Positions 7,070 through 17,000 of a DNA stretch of 17,607 bases are shown piece after piece. The position numbers and the translations under genes are program-made. The stretch is from Candidatus Cloacimonadota bacterium. Lineage in GTDB: Bacteria > Cloacimonadota > Cloacimonadia > Cloacimonadales > TCS61. The notes beneath the pieces were generated by a model that was given only the letters and a program-made list of their open reading frames with translations, was not told where the DNA came from and did not search any database. Position 1 is the stretch's first letter, and every line of letters begins with the position of its first letter. The stretch is taken from positions 1 to 17,607 of the forward strand of contig JAFGEH010000005.1 of the NCBI GenBank assembly GCA_016931665.1, read 5' to 3'.

Positions 7070-9289
7070 CTAATTTACACGTTTGTTACGCAAGGAATGT
7101 AACAGAAAATAAATAACTGCCAGCAATAATGCACTGAAAGCTATCCAGAACAAGGAATTGAGAGGATGTTGGAAGAAAGTGGCTGTCTGATAGAAGAAAG
7201 TAGCAACAATCCAGGCAAGGATGGTGAGGTACGATACGGCGAAAACTGTCCATTTCCAGCCTGTTTCACGGTAAATTACAGCTATAGTCCCAACACAGGG
7301 AACATAGATAAGAACAAAAAGCAGATAAGCCAGGGCATTGTTTGCTCCACCGAATCTGTTCTTCATCTGTAGGGTGAAATCTTTATCAGGTCCATCTTCT
7401 TCATCAGTCTCAGCAATCAGTCCGAATCCGTCGGGAATAGCCAAGAAAGATGATTTTATTCCTTCCCAGAATCCAGCTTTCTCTCCAGATTGTTCATTTC
7501 TGGTATAAAGAGAATGCAGAGTGCTGACAATAGTTTCTTTGGCAAATATTCCGGTTATCAGTCCTACAGTGGCCGGCCAGTTATCTTCAGAAATTCCCAT
7601 AGGTTTGAACAAAGGCGTAATAGCCTTACCGGAATAACTTAAAATGGAATTCTCAAAATTACTGTCTTGAAGTTTCATTTGCGGATTCAGGGATCCCAGA
7701 ATATTCAGGATAATAATGAAGAATATTATAATTTTCCCGGCCCGCCACAGAAAACCCTGCAACCTCTGCCAGGTATGCATCATGATTCCGTTCAGAGTCG
7801 GCAGATGGTAAGGGGGTAGTTCCATTACAAAAGTGGAAGTTTCACCCTTGAGAATGGTTCTCTTAAATACAAATCCTGAAATTACTGCCAGCAATATTCC
7901 GGTAAGATAAAGCCCAAAGATGATTAGCCCTCCCTTCTCCCTGAAAAATATTGAGGTGAATAAAACATAAACAGGCAATCTAGCTCCACAGGACATAAAA
8001 GGATTGATCAATATGGTCAGGAGTCGGTCGCGCCGGTTCTCCAGAGTCCTGGTGGCCAGAATAGCCGGGACATTACACCCAAAGCCTACCAGCATGGGAA
8101 TAAAAGCCTTGCCTGGCAACCCGATCAGCCTCATGAATCTATCCATGACAAAGGCCGCCCGACTCATATAACCTGAGTCTTCCAGTAAAGCCAGGGAGAA
8201 GAACATGAAAAATACCGGCGGGATGAAAGTGGATAAGGTTTGAATACCTCCACCGATGCCATTGGACAGCAGTAAAATCACCCATCCCGGAAAATGCCAG
8301 CTACGAAGCAGATCTCCGAACCCATCCACAAAAATAGTGCCCATAAAGCCATCAAAAAAATCTATGAAAGGAGAACCTGCTTTAATAGTAAGAGTAAATA
8401 CCAGATACATAACGGCCAAAAATATCGGGACACTAAGAACTTTATTGAGGACTACCTTGTCAATAAGGTCTGAGACATTCCGCCTGTAATCGACTTCCTT
8501 GCGGACGACATCCTTGAACAGCCCGTGAATAAAACCATAACGCCCGTCTGCAATAACAATATCGGTATCCAGGTTGGTATGTTTTTTAATCCGGGCGGAT
8601 TCTTCAGCAACAATCTGGCTGTATTTGTTCTGTGTTAATTCCCTGGCCAGATGATCGTTTTCCAGCAGCTTAATGGCCAGCCAGCGCTTATCTACGGAAT
8701 GGGTATCTGCATCGGATTCAGTAATTTCTGATAACCTGGCAACAGCTTCCTCAACTACTGAGTCATATTGTACCCTGGTGGTGGAAATGTGATGTTCAGC
8801 TACATATTCGTTAATTTTATCCTTTAATTCAATCAAACCTTCCCGGCGGGTAGCGACTGTGGCAATAACCGGACAATCCAGATGACGTGCCAGATGATCC
8901 AGGTCTATCCGGATGCTGTTTTGAGCAGCAACATCCATCATATTCAGAGCCACAATCACCGGGATCCTCATTTCCAGAAGCTGCGTAGTCAGGTACAAAG
9001 TTCTTTCCAGGTTGGAGGCATCAACAATATTTATAACCAGATCGGGTTTTCCCAGCAGGATATACTCACGAGATACCTTTTCATCCAGGGAATAAGCCGA
9101 GAAAGAATATATCCCCGGCAGATCAATTATTTCAAACTCGTAATCCTGATGGCGATAAAAACCTTCGATCCTCTCAACCGTTACCCCGGGCCAGTTACCA
9201 ACCCGCTGTCTGGAACCGGTTAAAGCATTGAATAACGTGGTTTTGCCACAGTTGGGATTGCCGGCCAGAGCCAGAGTAAAACGCTTCAT
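7070..9289 (-). CDS. feoB: Ferrous iron transporter FeoB
   Basis: FeoB is the inner-membrane Fe(II) importer with a cytoplasmic G-protein domain. All 739 residues fit the family. G1 is GNPNCGKTT (10-18), G2 Thr37 in NWPGVTVE, G3 DLPG (56-59) and G4 NMMD (116-119). The helical NTPase-coupled region runs to about 275. The membrane part has two Gate domains, the first with GCNVPAILATRTLENRRDR and NPFMSCGARLPVY and the second with YVPCVGTIAVIYRE. The conserved cysteines near the proposed ion path are present. The C-terminus is short, with no cysteine-rich FeoC-like tail. The start codon overlaps the fur stop (ATGA, 9286-9289) and its own ribosome binding site is poor, so translation is probably coupled to fur. 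The GTPase and pore motifs are intact. Confidence 0.97.
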   Translation of the reverse strand: MKRFTLALAGNPNCGKTTLFNALTGSRQRVGNWPGVTVERIEGFYRHQDYEFEIIDLPGIYSFSAYSLDEKVSREYILLGKPDLVINIVDASNLERTLYLTTQLLEMRIPVIVALNMMDVAAQNSIRIDLDHLARHLDCPVIATVATRREGLIELKDKINEYVAEHHISTTRVQYDSVVEEAVARLSEITESDADTHSVDKRWLAIKLLENDHLARELTQNKYSQIVAEESARIKKHTNLDTDIVIADGRYGFIHGLFKDVVRKEVDYRRNVSDLIDKVVLNKVLSVPIFLAVMYLVFTLTIKAGSPFIDFFDGFMGTIFVDGFGDLLRSWHFPGWVILLLSNGIGGGIQTLSTFIPPVFFMFFSLALLEDSGYMSRAAFVMDRFMRLIGLPGKAFIPMLVGFGCNVPAILATRTLENRRDRLLTILINPFMSCGARLPVYVLFTSIFFREKGGLIIFGLYLTGILLAVISGFVFKRTILKGETSTFVMELPPYHLPTLNGIMMHTWQRLQGFLWRAGKIIIFFIIILNILGSLNPQMKLQDSNFENSILSYSGKAITPLFKPMGISEDNWPATVGLITGIFAKETIVSTLHSLYTRNEQSGEKAGFWEGIKSSFLAIPDGFGLIAETDEEDGPDKDFTLQMKNRFGGANNALAYLLFVLIYVPCVGTIAVIYRETGWKWTVFAVSYLTILAWIVATFFYQTATFFQHPLNSLFWIAFSALLLAVIYFLLHSLRNKRVN

Positions 9290-9738
9290 CTTTTTATCTT
9301 TCTGTTAAGTGCTTTTCGACACTTATGGCAAAGTCCGGTGACATTCAATGTATAATCAATAAACTCAAAGCTGTGTTTCTGAGTTTCGTTCTTTAGAAAT
9401 TCTTCCAGGTGCCTGCCGGAGATTTCAATTATTTTACCGCAATTCTCACATAACAGGTGAATATGATTCCGGTGGCCGAATACATGCTCATAATGGTCTT
9501 TGGATTGATAGCGTAGAGACTGTTTGATCAATCCGGCCTCAACTAAAAGAGGCATTGTCCGATAAATAGTAGCCAGGGAAACATCAGAGTGGTCCGCTTT
9601 GATCATATTATACAGGGTGTCAACATCAACATGATCGTGAGTTTTGAACACAGCATCAAGGATCAACCGCCGGGTTCTGGTCAATTTAAGTGAATTCTCA
9701 GATAGATATCGGACAAATCTTTTCTCATAATCTTTCAT
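9286..9738 (-). CDS. fur: Ferric uptake regulator (Fur) family repressor
   Basis: A 150-residue metal-responsive winged-helix regulator. The N-terminal DNA-binding domain (about 10-85) contains VDVDTLYNMI and the recognition helix region VSLATIYRTMPLLVEAGLI. The dimerisation domain has the metal-ligand pattern HRNHIHLLC. The structural zinc site is formed by CENC and CHKC, both intact. Among Fur, Zur and PerR-type members, the coupling to feoB and feoA and the Fur-type palindrome upstream point to an iron-sensing Fur, though PerR-like sensing cannot be excluded from sequence alone. The ATG has AGGAAG 6 nt upstream. It is the first gene of the iron unit and very likely represses itself when Fe(II) is plentiful. 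Confidence 0.93.
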   Translation of the reverse strand: MKDYEKRFVRYLSENSLKLTRTRRLILDAVFKTHDHVDVDTLYNMIKADHSDVSLATIYRTMPLLVEAGLIKQSLRYQSKDHYEHVFGHRNHIHLLCENCGKIIEISGRHLEEFLKNETQKHSFEFIDYTLNVTGLCHKCRKALNRKIKR

Positions 9739-9801
9739 TCTCTACTTCCTGATTTTAATGGTGTTAAAAATGCTGGAGAGTAATGTGATGTCAACTACAT
9801 T

Positions 9802-9818
9802 TTGAGAATGATTCTCAA
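9802..9818 (-). promoter_or_regulatory. Fur box upstream of fur-feoB
   Basis: TTGAGAATGATTCTCAA is a perfect 8-1-8 inverted repeat. Its central 15 bp, TGAGAATGATTCTCA, differ from the classic 7-1-7 Fur operator TGATAATNATTATCA only by a symmetric pair of changes. It sits 63 bp upstream of the fur start and 16 bp after the stop of the preceding PLP-enzyme gene, within the only gap that could hold a promoter for fur-feoB. The promoter itself is unclear: a TTGACA lies at 9794-9789 (minus strand), but no good -10 box follows it. Confidence 0.85.
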
Positions 9819-9834
9819 TATTTTCAGTCCGGGT

Positions 9835-10920
9835 CTACATGTGATCTATTTTTTCGCCGGTCAGTGTTTGGTATGATCCCATGGCTTGTGCTGTTAAACA
9901 TGTATGAACAGGCAATATGCCAATGATATCTCCGATCCTGTATTTCTTAAGAAATTCAGGTTTTAACTGGATAACACCATGCTCCTGCGCTAAACGGACT
10001 ACTGCTGATTCCGGGTAAGGTTCACTCCAGCCTGATTCTGTCAAATTAACCGGCTTGCCGTAAAAAAACACGTTATGTTCATTAATCAGGAAATCTTTGG
10101 ACAGATGAATTGCTCCGCCATAGACAACCAGTTCACCTCGAGGCGGATAAACTGCCACCACCGGACAGGCCAGGGCTATGGCTATCTGATTATATCGGCA
10201 GATCCCCTTTTCGGCCTGCATAAGATCAAAAAAAACGAAATTTCCGGGCCTTATCTCAGTTATACCCGGAAATTCATCAGCCATTACACACCCGGGAGTA
10301 TCACCAACAGATATTTCCAGATGAGTACTGAATCTGCGGAAATTACTGGCGAGGTTGTTCAATTCTTTTACTTCCCTGCGGTGAATAGCTACAACCTCGT
10401 CCACTGTTGAAGCTGAATATGTTTTGCCGGCATGAGAAAGGAATCCTCTGAATCGGAGCAGCCCGGGATCAGCCATCTTGATCATGGACTGGATTGTGAT
10501 AAGATTCTCTGGGGACAGCCCGCTGCGTTGACTGTCAATATCTATCTCAATCCAGAAGTTTGCAGGATTATGCAATTTTTTATTGAGAAATTCCAGGTTG
10601 AGGGGGTCCACACATAATATTCCCAGATTGATACGGGCAGCCAGATCATTGATCAGATTTATTTCTCTGTGATTGACCGGAAAAGCTACGGTAATATCCT
10701 CCCAGCCGTCGTCCGCAAAATAAGCGGCCATTTGTAATGAAGAAACGGTAATTTTATTAATGCCTGTATCTCTGAACCAGCTGCCGATTATTCGAGACTG
10801 GTGAGTTTTGAAATGAGGACGAAGTTCTAACCCCATCCGCCGGGTTTTTGTGCACATTAATGCTATATTATCCTTGCACTTACGCTCATCAAGCAATAGC
10901 GTGGGACTAATTATAGCCAT
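9835..10920 (-). CDS. Fold-III PLP enzyme, D-serine dehydratase/D-threonine aldolase family
   Basis: A 361-residue enzyme with an N-terminal alanine-racemase-type barrel and a C-terminal domain of the DSD1/D-threonine aldolase group. The PLP lysine is Lys38 in RPHFKTHQ, the family's HxKTH signature. The C-terminal metal site is PVHTC, His339 and Cys341. In characterised family members, eukaryotic D-serine dehydratase binds zinc through an HxC pair, while D-threonine aldolase uses HxD-type ligands, so the HxC here favours D-serine dehydratase or a related D-amino-acid lyase. This substrate call is inference. It is cytoplasmic and probably degrades a D-3-hydroxy amino acid. The upstream ribosome binding site is weak (AGGG about 11 nt before the ATG). 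It lies 95 bp after the alpha-2-macroglobulin gene on the same strand and has no evident link to iron uptake. Confidence 0.85.
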   Translation of the reverse strand: MAIISPTLLLDERKCKDNIALMCTKTRRMGLELRPHFKTHQSRIIGSWFRDTGINKITVSSLQMAAYFADDGWEDITVAFPVNHREINLINDLAARINLGILCVDPLNLEFLNKKLHNPANFWIEIDIDSQRSGLSPENLITIQSMIKMADPGLLRFRGFLSHAGKTYSASTVDEVVAIHRREVKELNNLASNFRRFSTHLEISVGDTPGCVMADEFPGITEIRPGNFVFFDLMQAEKGICRYNQIAIALACPVVAVYPPRGELVVYGGAIHLSKDFLINEHNVFFYGKPVNLTESGWSEPYPESAVVRLAQEHGVIQLKPEFLKKYRIGDIIGILPVHTCLTAQAMGSYQTLTGEKIDHM

Positions 10921-11015
10921 ACTTACAGAATCCCTGAGCAGTTTAATTCCTGTTTAAGTACATCGTGCCATGATCGGCATCTGATCTTCCAGGTTTATGC
11001 TTCAATTAAAACTCT

Positions 11016-14000
11016 TTATTTATAAACCGTTTTAATTCTGATGCCTGAGGAGTGAGCGGAGAATTCCGGTGCATACATGCACTGGATATTTGTAATGCCG
11101 TTAGAGTAATTGCCGGCATGTGTAACCCGTAAAGCATATTCGAAGACATAAGTGCCTTTAGGCAGATAATCGAAGAAGAAATTGGTTGAAGCATCTCTGG
11201 TGCTTTCATAATAGCCGAGTCCTCCCTGCCATTTATAACTTGAGATCACATTCTCCGGTTCCAGGCAGGAAGCACGCATATCTTTCATATGAACAAATTC
11301 CATATCACGGTCAACCCTTAATTCGATTCTCACTTTGAGCCGGCTGCCGATCGCCAGATTTGTAGATTCTGTTACCGGTTCGATCAAAGCACCACGGTCA
11401 GTTGTCTTCTCCAGAAAAACCTGCTTACTGAGTTGCAGAGGTGTCTGATGAGGTGTTATCTTATCAAGGTCTTCGAAATATTGCCAGTACAAAGATCCCC
11501 AGGCTGCAACATTATTGGGATTATATACCTGGACATCTCCCATAGCCGGAACAATTTCGGAGTAATTCCAGCTTGTTTTAAAATATCCTGTCCCTGCTTC
11601 GATTTCTACATCTTCCAACTGACCGAGATCAACCTTTTTCCCGTTAATCGTGATCTCTGCCAGCTGGTTATTACTCAGCAGGTTAGTTCCCTGCAATAAG
11701 AGTGCATAACAGGCTTCAACAGTTGCCCTGGTTGTCCGCCAGTCCTGAGTCTGTTTCTGTTTTAACAGCCAGACCTTCATCTCTTCAACTGCCTGCAGAT
11801 CCTGTGCTACTTCGGTAAATGCTTCAATCAGCAGGGCCTGGGTTTCTATTGGGGCTTCATACCAATAGTATCCGAGCCAGAAATCTTTCCAGTACATTCC
11901 CATTTCTTCTGAATGTCTGGCATATTCCCGTAGTGAATTGATGATATCCAGAGGTGTTTTTCTGTCGTCAAAGCGATTCAGGGCTAAAGCCAGCATACCC
12001 TGCATGTATTTGCTTTTATTGAGCCAGTACTTCTGAGCCTGTCCCTGGTAGTAATTGAAAGCTGTTTTATTCTTGCTTTTTATTGGGATATCATTGAAAT
12101 AACTACGGGCATACAGGTAATGAATCTGAGTCTGGTAGATATGGTCACTGTCCAGGCTGGTTGAATTCTTCAACAGCCATTGATAATCATCGTTAATCCT
12201 TTCATCAAGATACAGAACAGCTTTCCGGATCATTTCCCAGACCATGGCATCCGAGCGGACACGCTGGATGCCCAGCTTATCGAGATGCCCGAACCCAGCC
12301 ACGATATGCTGGGTAATATAGCGGCTTTCCGGCATTCCTTTGAACCAGGGCCAGCCACCGTTGCTCACCTGAGCATCACGCAGCTTGATCTGGGCAGATT
12401 GCAGTTCATTAGTCAGGCGGTTGAGATCGAAAAGAATGGCTATTCTTCTCTTTCTTTCGCTTTCATCGCCGGCATTCAGGACCCAGGGTGTTTCTTCCAG
12501 CATGATTGATTTCAGCTCCTGGTTCTTCTCCAGGTTGGAAAGAAGTGCTGAGCTGCCAGGCCTGCTTTTCCACTGATCGAAGACCCGTTTGATTGCAGGA
12601 TCTGAAGCTGCAATATGAGAGGCTATGCTGTTGGCATAGAAACGAGTGAATATCTGTTCTGAACATTCATAGGGATATTCCATCATATACGGCAGAGCCT
12701 GTACTGCATACCAGGCCGGATTGGAAGTGAATTCCAGAGTCAGTTTATGATGTTTCAGGCTGGCCGATTCGCCGGAAGCAAGTAGTTTTTCAAACCGGAA
12801 TTCTTTGCTCTGCTTCTCTCTGACCGGTAGCGGTAATGATTCGGTAACCAGCATCCGGTTGCTCAATACCGGGATCGCTTTCTCCTCCCCATCAGTAAGA
12901 TTGCCTGCCCTGGCTGTGATGCGATACACTACTGCCCCGATGTTCTCCGGAACCTTAATCTGCCATTTAACCAGAGTACTCTGATCTGCAATTGTACTGA
13001 ACAGGCATTCTGCCTCAGGGATGACCCATTCAGTCCGATCGTCTTGATCATCATCGCTGGAAATACCTGTCACTCCGAATTCTCTGGAAACGGGTTGCAT
13101 GGTGATCGCATCATAAAATTCCAGAATAGCTGTACCCCGCAGATCCTGCTCGGAAAGATTGGTGATCTTAGCCGTGAACTCCATGGAATCCCCCTGCCGG
13201 AAAAACCTGGGGGCATTGGGAACGATCATCAATTCCTTCTGGGTTACCAGCAGGTTGGTGATATATCCGTGCCGGACATCAGGTGTATGGGCAATGCCCA
13301 GCATTTTCCAGCGGGTTAAAGCCTGGGGAATTGTGAAACTGATCAGAAAATCTCCATCCTCATTAGTCTTCAGCTCCGGATAGAAGAAAGCTGTTTCATC
13401 GAAATTAGTCCTGACCTCGATTCCAGGAAGGGTTTCCTCCATTACCTTATCTCCCTGAATGGCGGTTGTGCTCTCGGGCATTTCATTTTCCTGCGGCGGA
13501 GATTCCTTACCCTCGAAATCTCCCACAGAACCCAGTTCATCGGACATCTCAGCTTTGAAAAAGGCAGTTCCTCCCCGCCCCGGAAAAGCCCTGTACCAAT
13601 TCATACCAAAAAGGTTGAGTGAATCATATTCCTTCCGGGCCGGGCTTACATAACGGTTCCAGTTGGCAAAGACCGGACTTGTGCTTGCTGATGTGAAATT
13701 ACCCTGATAATACCAACCCAGTCGTGTTGAATAATAGGTGTCAGGATTAAAACTCCAGTTATGAGGACGGAAAGCATCCAGAGAGGCATCGTAGAGAGAA
13801 GCCACCAGTTCCGCCGCTACTTTCTCACCCTGACTTCCCCTGATTTTGATTCGCCATTCTTCCTTTTCCCCGGGTTGTAATTTGTCCCGGAATGTTTCAA
13901 ATTCCATATATAACTGCCGATTACTCCAGGGAACAGAGACAGCCTGGCTGAAAGAATAAGCCCTGTTCTGCCTGACAAACGAAAAATGCACGGCAAAATT

Positions 14001-17000
14001 CCCGCGATGTTCTTCTTTAAGAGGTATCTCAATAATCTGCTGACTGCTGCTCAGATGCAACCATTCCTGTGCCACGATCCGTCCATCCAATTCTATTTCA
14101 TATAAGACCCTGGTATCCCGGTATCCGCTACCAATCAGGAACCTGGCCGTTTCTCCCGGTTCACCTCCGGCCTGTAAGGGAGTGAATATATACGTCGCGG
14201 GATAAGGGATTTCAGCCGATTTTTCACTGAACAAAGTAAAAAATTTGATATCTTTAACCTCATTACCGGCGTTATCCTGAGCATTGATTTCCACCCGGTA
14301 ACCACCCTGTTCCCATTCCGGTAAAGTGAGAAATTCCACTCCTTTTAATTCTTCAGTATCGAAACTTCCTCTCCAGATTTCCTTATCAATTTCCCAGAAG
14401 TTCATTCCAGGCTCATTCCGGTACCGGTCCCAGGGAAATAGCTGGTTATATTCCTGCTCAGAAAGAAGGTTAATATCGGGTTGAGGCCATCTTTTTTCCC
14501 GTAGGACACGATCCGGATTCTTTAATCTGTGTACGACAATTTTACCCTGTGAAGCCTCATAAACACCGTTCAGGTTAGTTGAGTTTATCATATAAAAATG
14601 ATTCTCCTGATCCCGGTTGACCATTTCAGGAATATCCAGATCCAGCCTTAATCTGGTATAACCTATATTCACATGAGCCTGGCCACTTCTGGTTTCTCCG
14701 TTGATATCCGTGACATCGACCATGATCTGATAAGTGAATACAGGTTCGTCCCCGGAAGAAAAATTCCGGTCTGGCACTGCTTCAAACTCAATCTGGAACC
14801 TGCCTTCCTCATTCGTTCTGGACGTTCCATACGTAATCATTGTTTCTGTTGATGGTCGATAGAAAGATCTCCAGAAATACCACCAGCGCGGTAGAGAAAT
14901 TCTCCTGATCACTTTATAGGTTAAATCGGCATTATCTATATTATAGCCGGCATAGGCTTTCGCCTGGCCGGTCACGGAAATTTTCTCACCCACAGAATAA
15001 CTGCCCTGTAAAGGATCCAGAGTAACTTCGAATTGCGGTCTTTTATATTCTTCCACAGAGAAGAAGTGAGAGCCAATCTGGTTGGTAAGGTGGAACATCC
15101 CCGTTAATACACCAGCCGGAATGGTAAACTGACCGTGAAAACTGCCGAATTCGCTGGTAACGAGGTCAATTTCACCCATCTTCTGATAATTGACGTCAAA
15201 CAAAGTAACTGTTGTCCTAAATCCTGTTTTTACCCGATTTATCTTACCATCTGTTTCCAGGATTATCCCTTTGAAATATACGGTCTGGCCGGGACGATAG
15301 ATCGAGCGGTCCGTGAAAAAAAATGTTCTGATCTCCTTGAGATCCTGTTTGCCATAAACGTAATTATAGAAGCGTTCACCTGTTCGCAGAACATCGTTTT
15401 CATAAGACATCTCCAGTTTCAGGCTTCCTTCGGGAGCAGCAGGTATTGGCAAGGGAATGGTTACCTTGCCCGTTTTGTCCGAGAAGTAACTCTGAGGAAT
15501 TCTTCTCATGCTGTATTGCCTGCTGTCATAATCGTAATATTCTTCCCAGGGGGTAACCCGTACATCAGACATAGATTTACCTGAAGTGCGGTGCCTGAAA
15601 TTCAGTTCGAGAGCGTCATCTGTCCTGCGCTGAATATAACTCAGATCGGAAATAGTCATAAAGGATGCCGCAATGGCATTGTCTTCCAGTGAAAAAACTG
15701 GGTCTGCACTCAGCAGAAGGAAATATTGCCCGGCAGCAAGAGGGGGCAGGGCTATTTCGAGTGAGTGTTCGTTAAAATCTTCCTCAACAGGAAATTGAAT
15801 GACATCAGCAGCTATAATATTTTTCATAAGAAAATATTTTATATTCTGATCATATTCTATTGGCTTTTTTAGAATCTCATCATAACTGGTTTCAATTATT
15901 CTGAAATAAATTTCTGATATATTCCTGAATTTTATAAAAGCCTGCCAGTTAGTTCCCGTGGGATTGATCTTTTCTGTGGTTACCATTAGGGATTTTTCTT
16001 CCAACCGGGATAGCAGGTGTTCGCAGTTAGCCGCACCCCGGCTTTCCGGATACTGGTCTCTGGTTTTCTGGCAGAGATCGTAGGCCTGTTTGCGATAGAA
16101 TTTGTACCTGTCATCTTCACCGGGTTGATATTTATTGCTCTGCTCATACAGGAAGCTGGCTAGTTCATAGTTTATTTCGGCAACTACTGCTGAATCACGG
16201 TTTATTTTCTGCAATTCCAGCAGGGCATTTTCATAAAGGTTATGTTTATCAGAATTAATACTCAGATTATAAACCAGTTTCAGCCTTTTCAGGTCGATAT
16301 CGATCAAAGCATCTTTTTCCTGATCGTTTTCATGCCTTACCATTAAGGTCTGTAATATTGTTATCGCTTTGTATTTCAGAGATAAGGTGTCCTGTGTTAC
16401 AATCTGCAGATGGGCAAATTCCTGCCACGGAGAGAAGTATTCATCCGAATCAAGTGTGAATTCAAATACTGGTCTAAGTAACGAAGCTTCATCGTTTAAA
16501 AGGAAGTCCAGGGCACGATGAGCCAGGAAATCGTAAAGAGTGGGTCTCAGTTCTCTGGTATTTCCTGGCAAAAGAATTATTTCATAACAATCAATTTTTT
16601 TTTGACTAAGTTCTTCAACAGGCTGCAGTGATTGCAGAAAATTGTCCGCCGAGGCTGTTACGAACTGAGACAGACTCCAGGTCCGGATATCCTGATGCTC
16701 GAATTCAACTGTTTCAGTGCGGTCAAATATCATCCAGCGGCGCTGCTGGTAATATTGCCAGTAAGTTTCGGCAAGCAGGGAATGAAGTATCTGTTTCACA
16801 GGAAATACAGCATCTTCTATTTCCTTTTCCAGAAAGGAGAAAATCTCCAGATCAGAATCATCCTCTCTTTCTGCTACCAGTTTTATCCTATAGATAACGG
16901 CTTTAACATACTGAGGCCCATCCTGATTCTGCTTACTGCGATATAAGATCTGATCCACCTTTTCCAAAGCGGTTTGCGGCAATCCTTTGCTTTCCGCCTG

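Noticed and set aside
9789..9794. Minus-strand TTGACA as the -35 of the fur promoter
   Set aside because: The best -10 candidates 16-18 bp downstream (CATTTT, ATTTTT, TTTTTA) match poorly, so it is not reported as a promoter although the hexamer is perfect.
10921..11015. Terminator or promoter between the alpha-2-macroglobulin and the PLP enzyme genes
   Set aside because: Only a 4-bp TGCC/GGCA stem without a T tract and no convincing -35/-10 pair were seen in this 95-bp gap.
15135..15584. A 149-codon plus-strand open frame inside the alpha-2-macroglobulin
   Set aside because: It is antisense to conserved MG2-region coding sequence and looks random in composition; no independent signal supports it.
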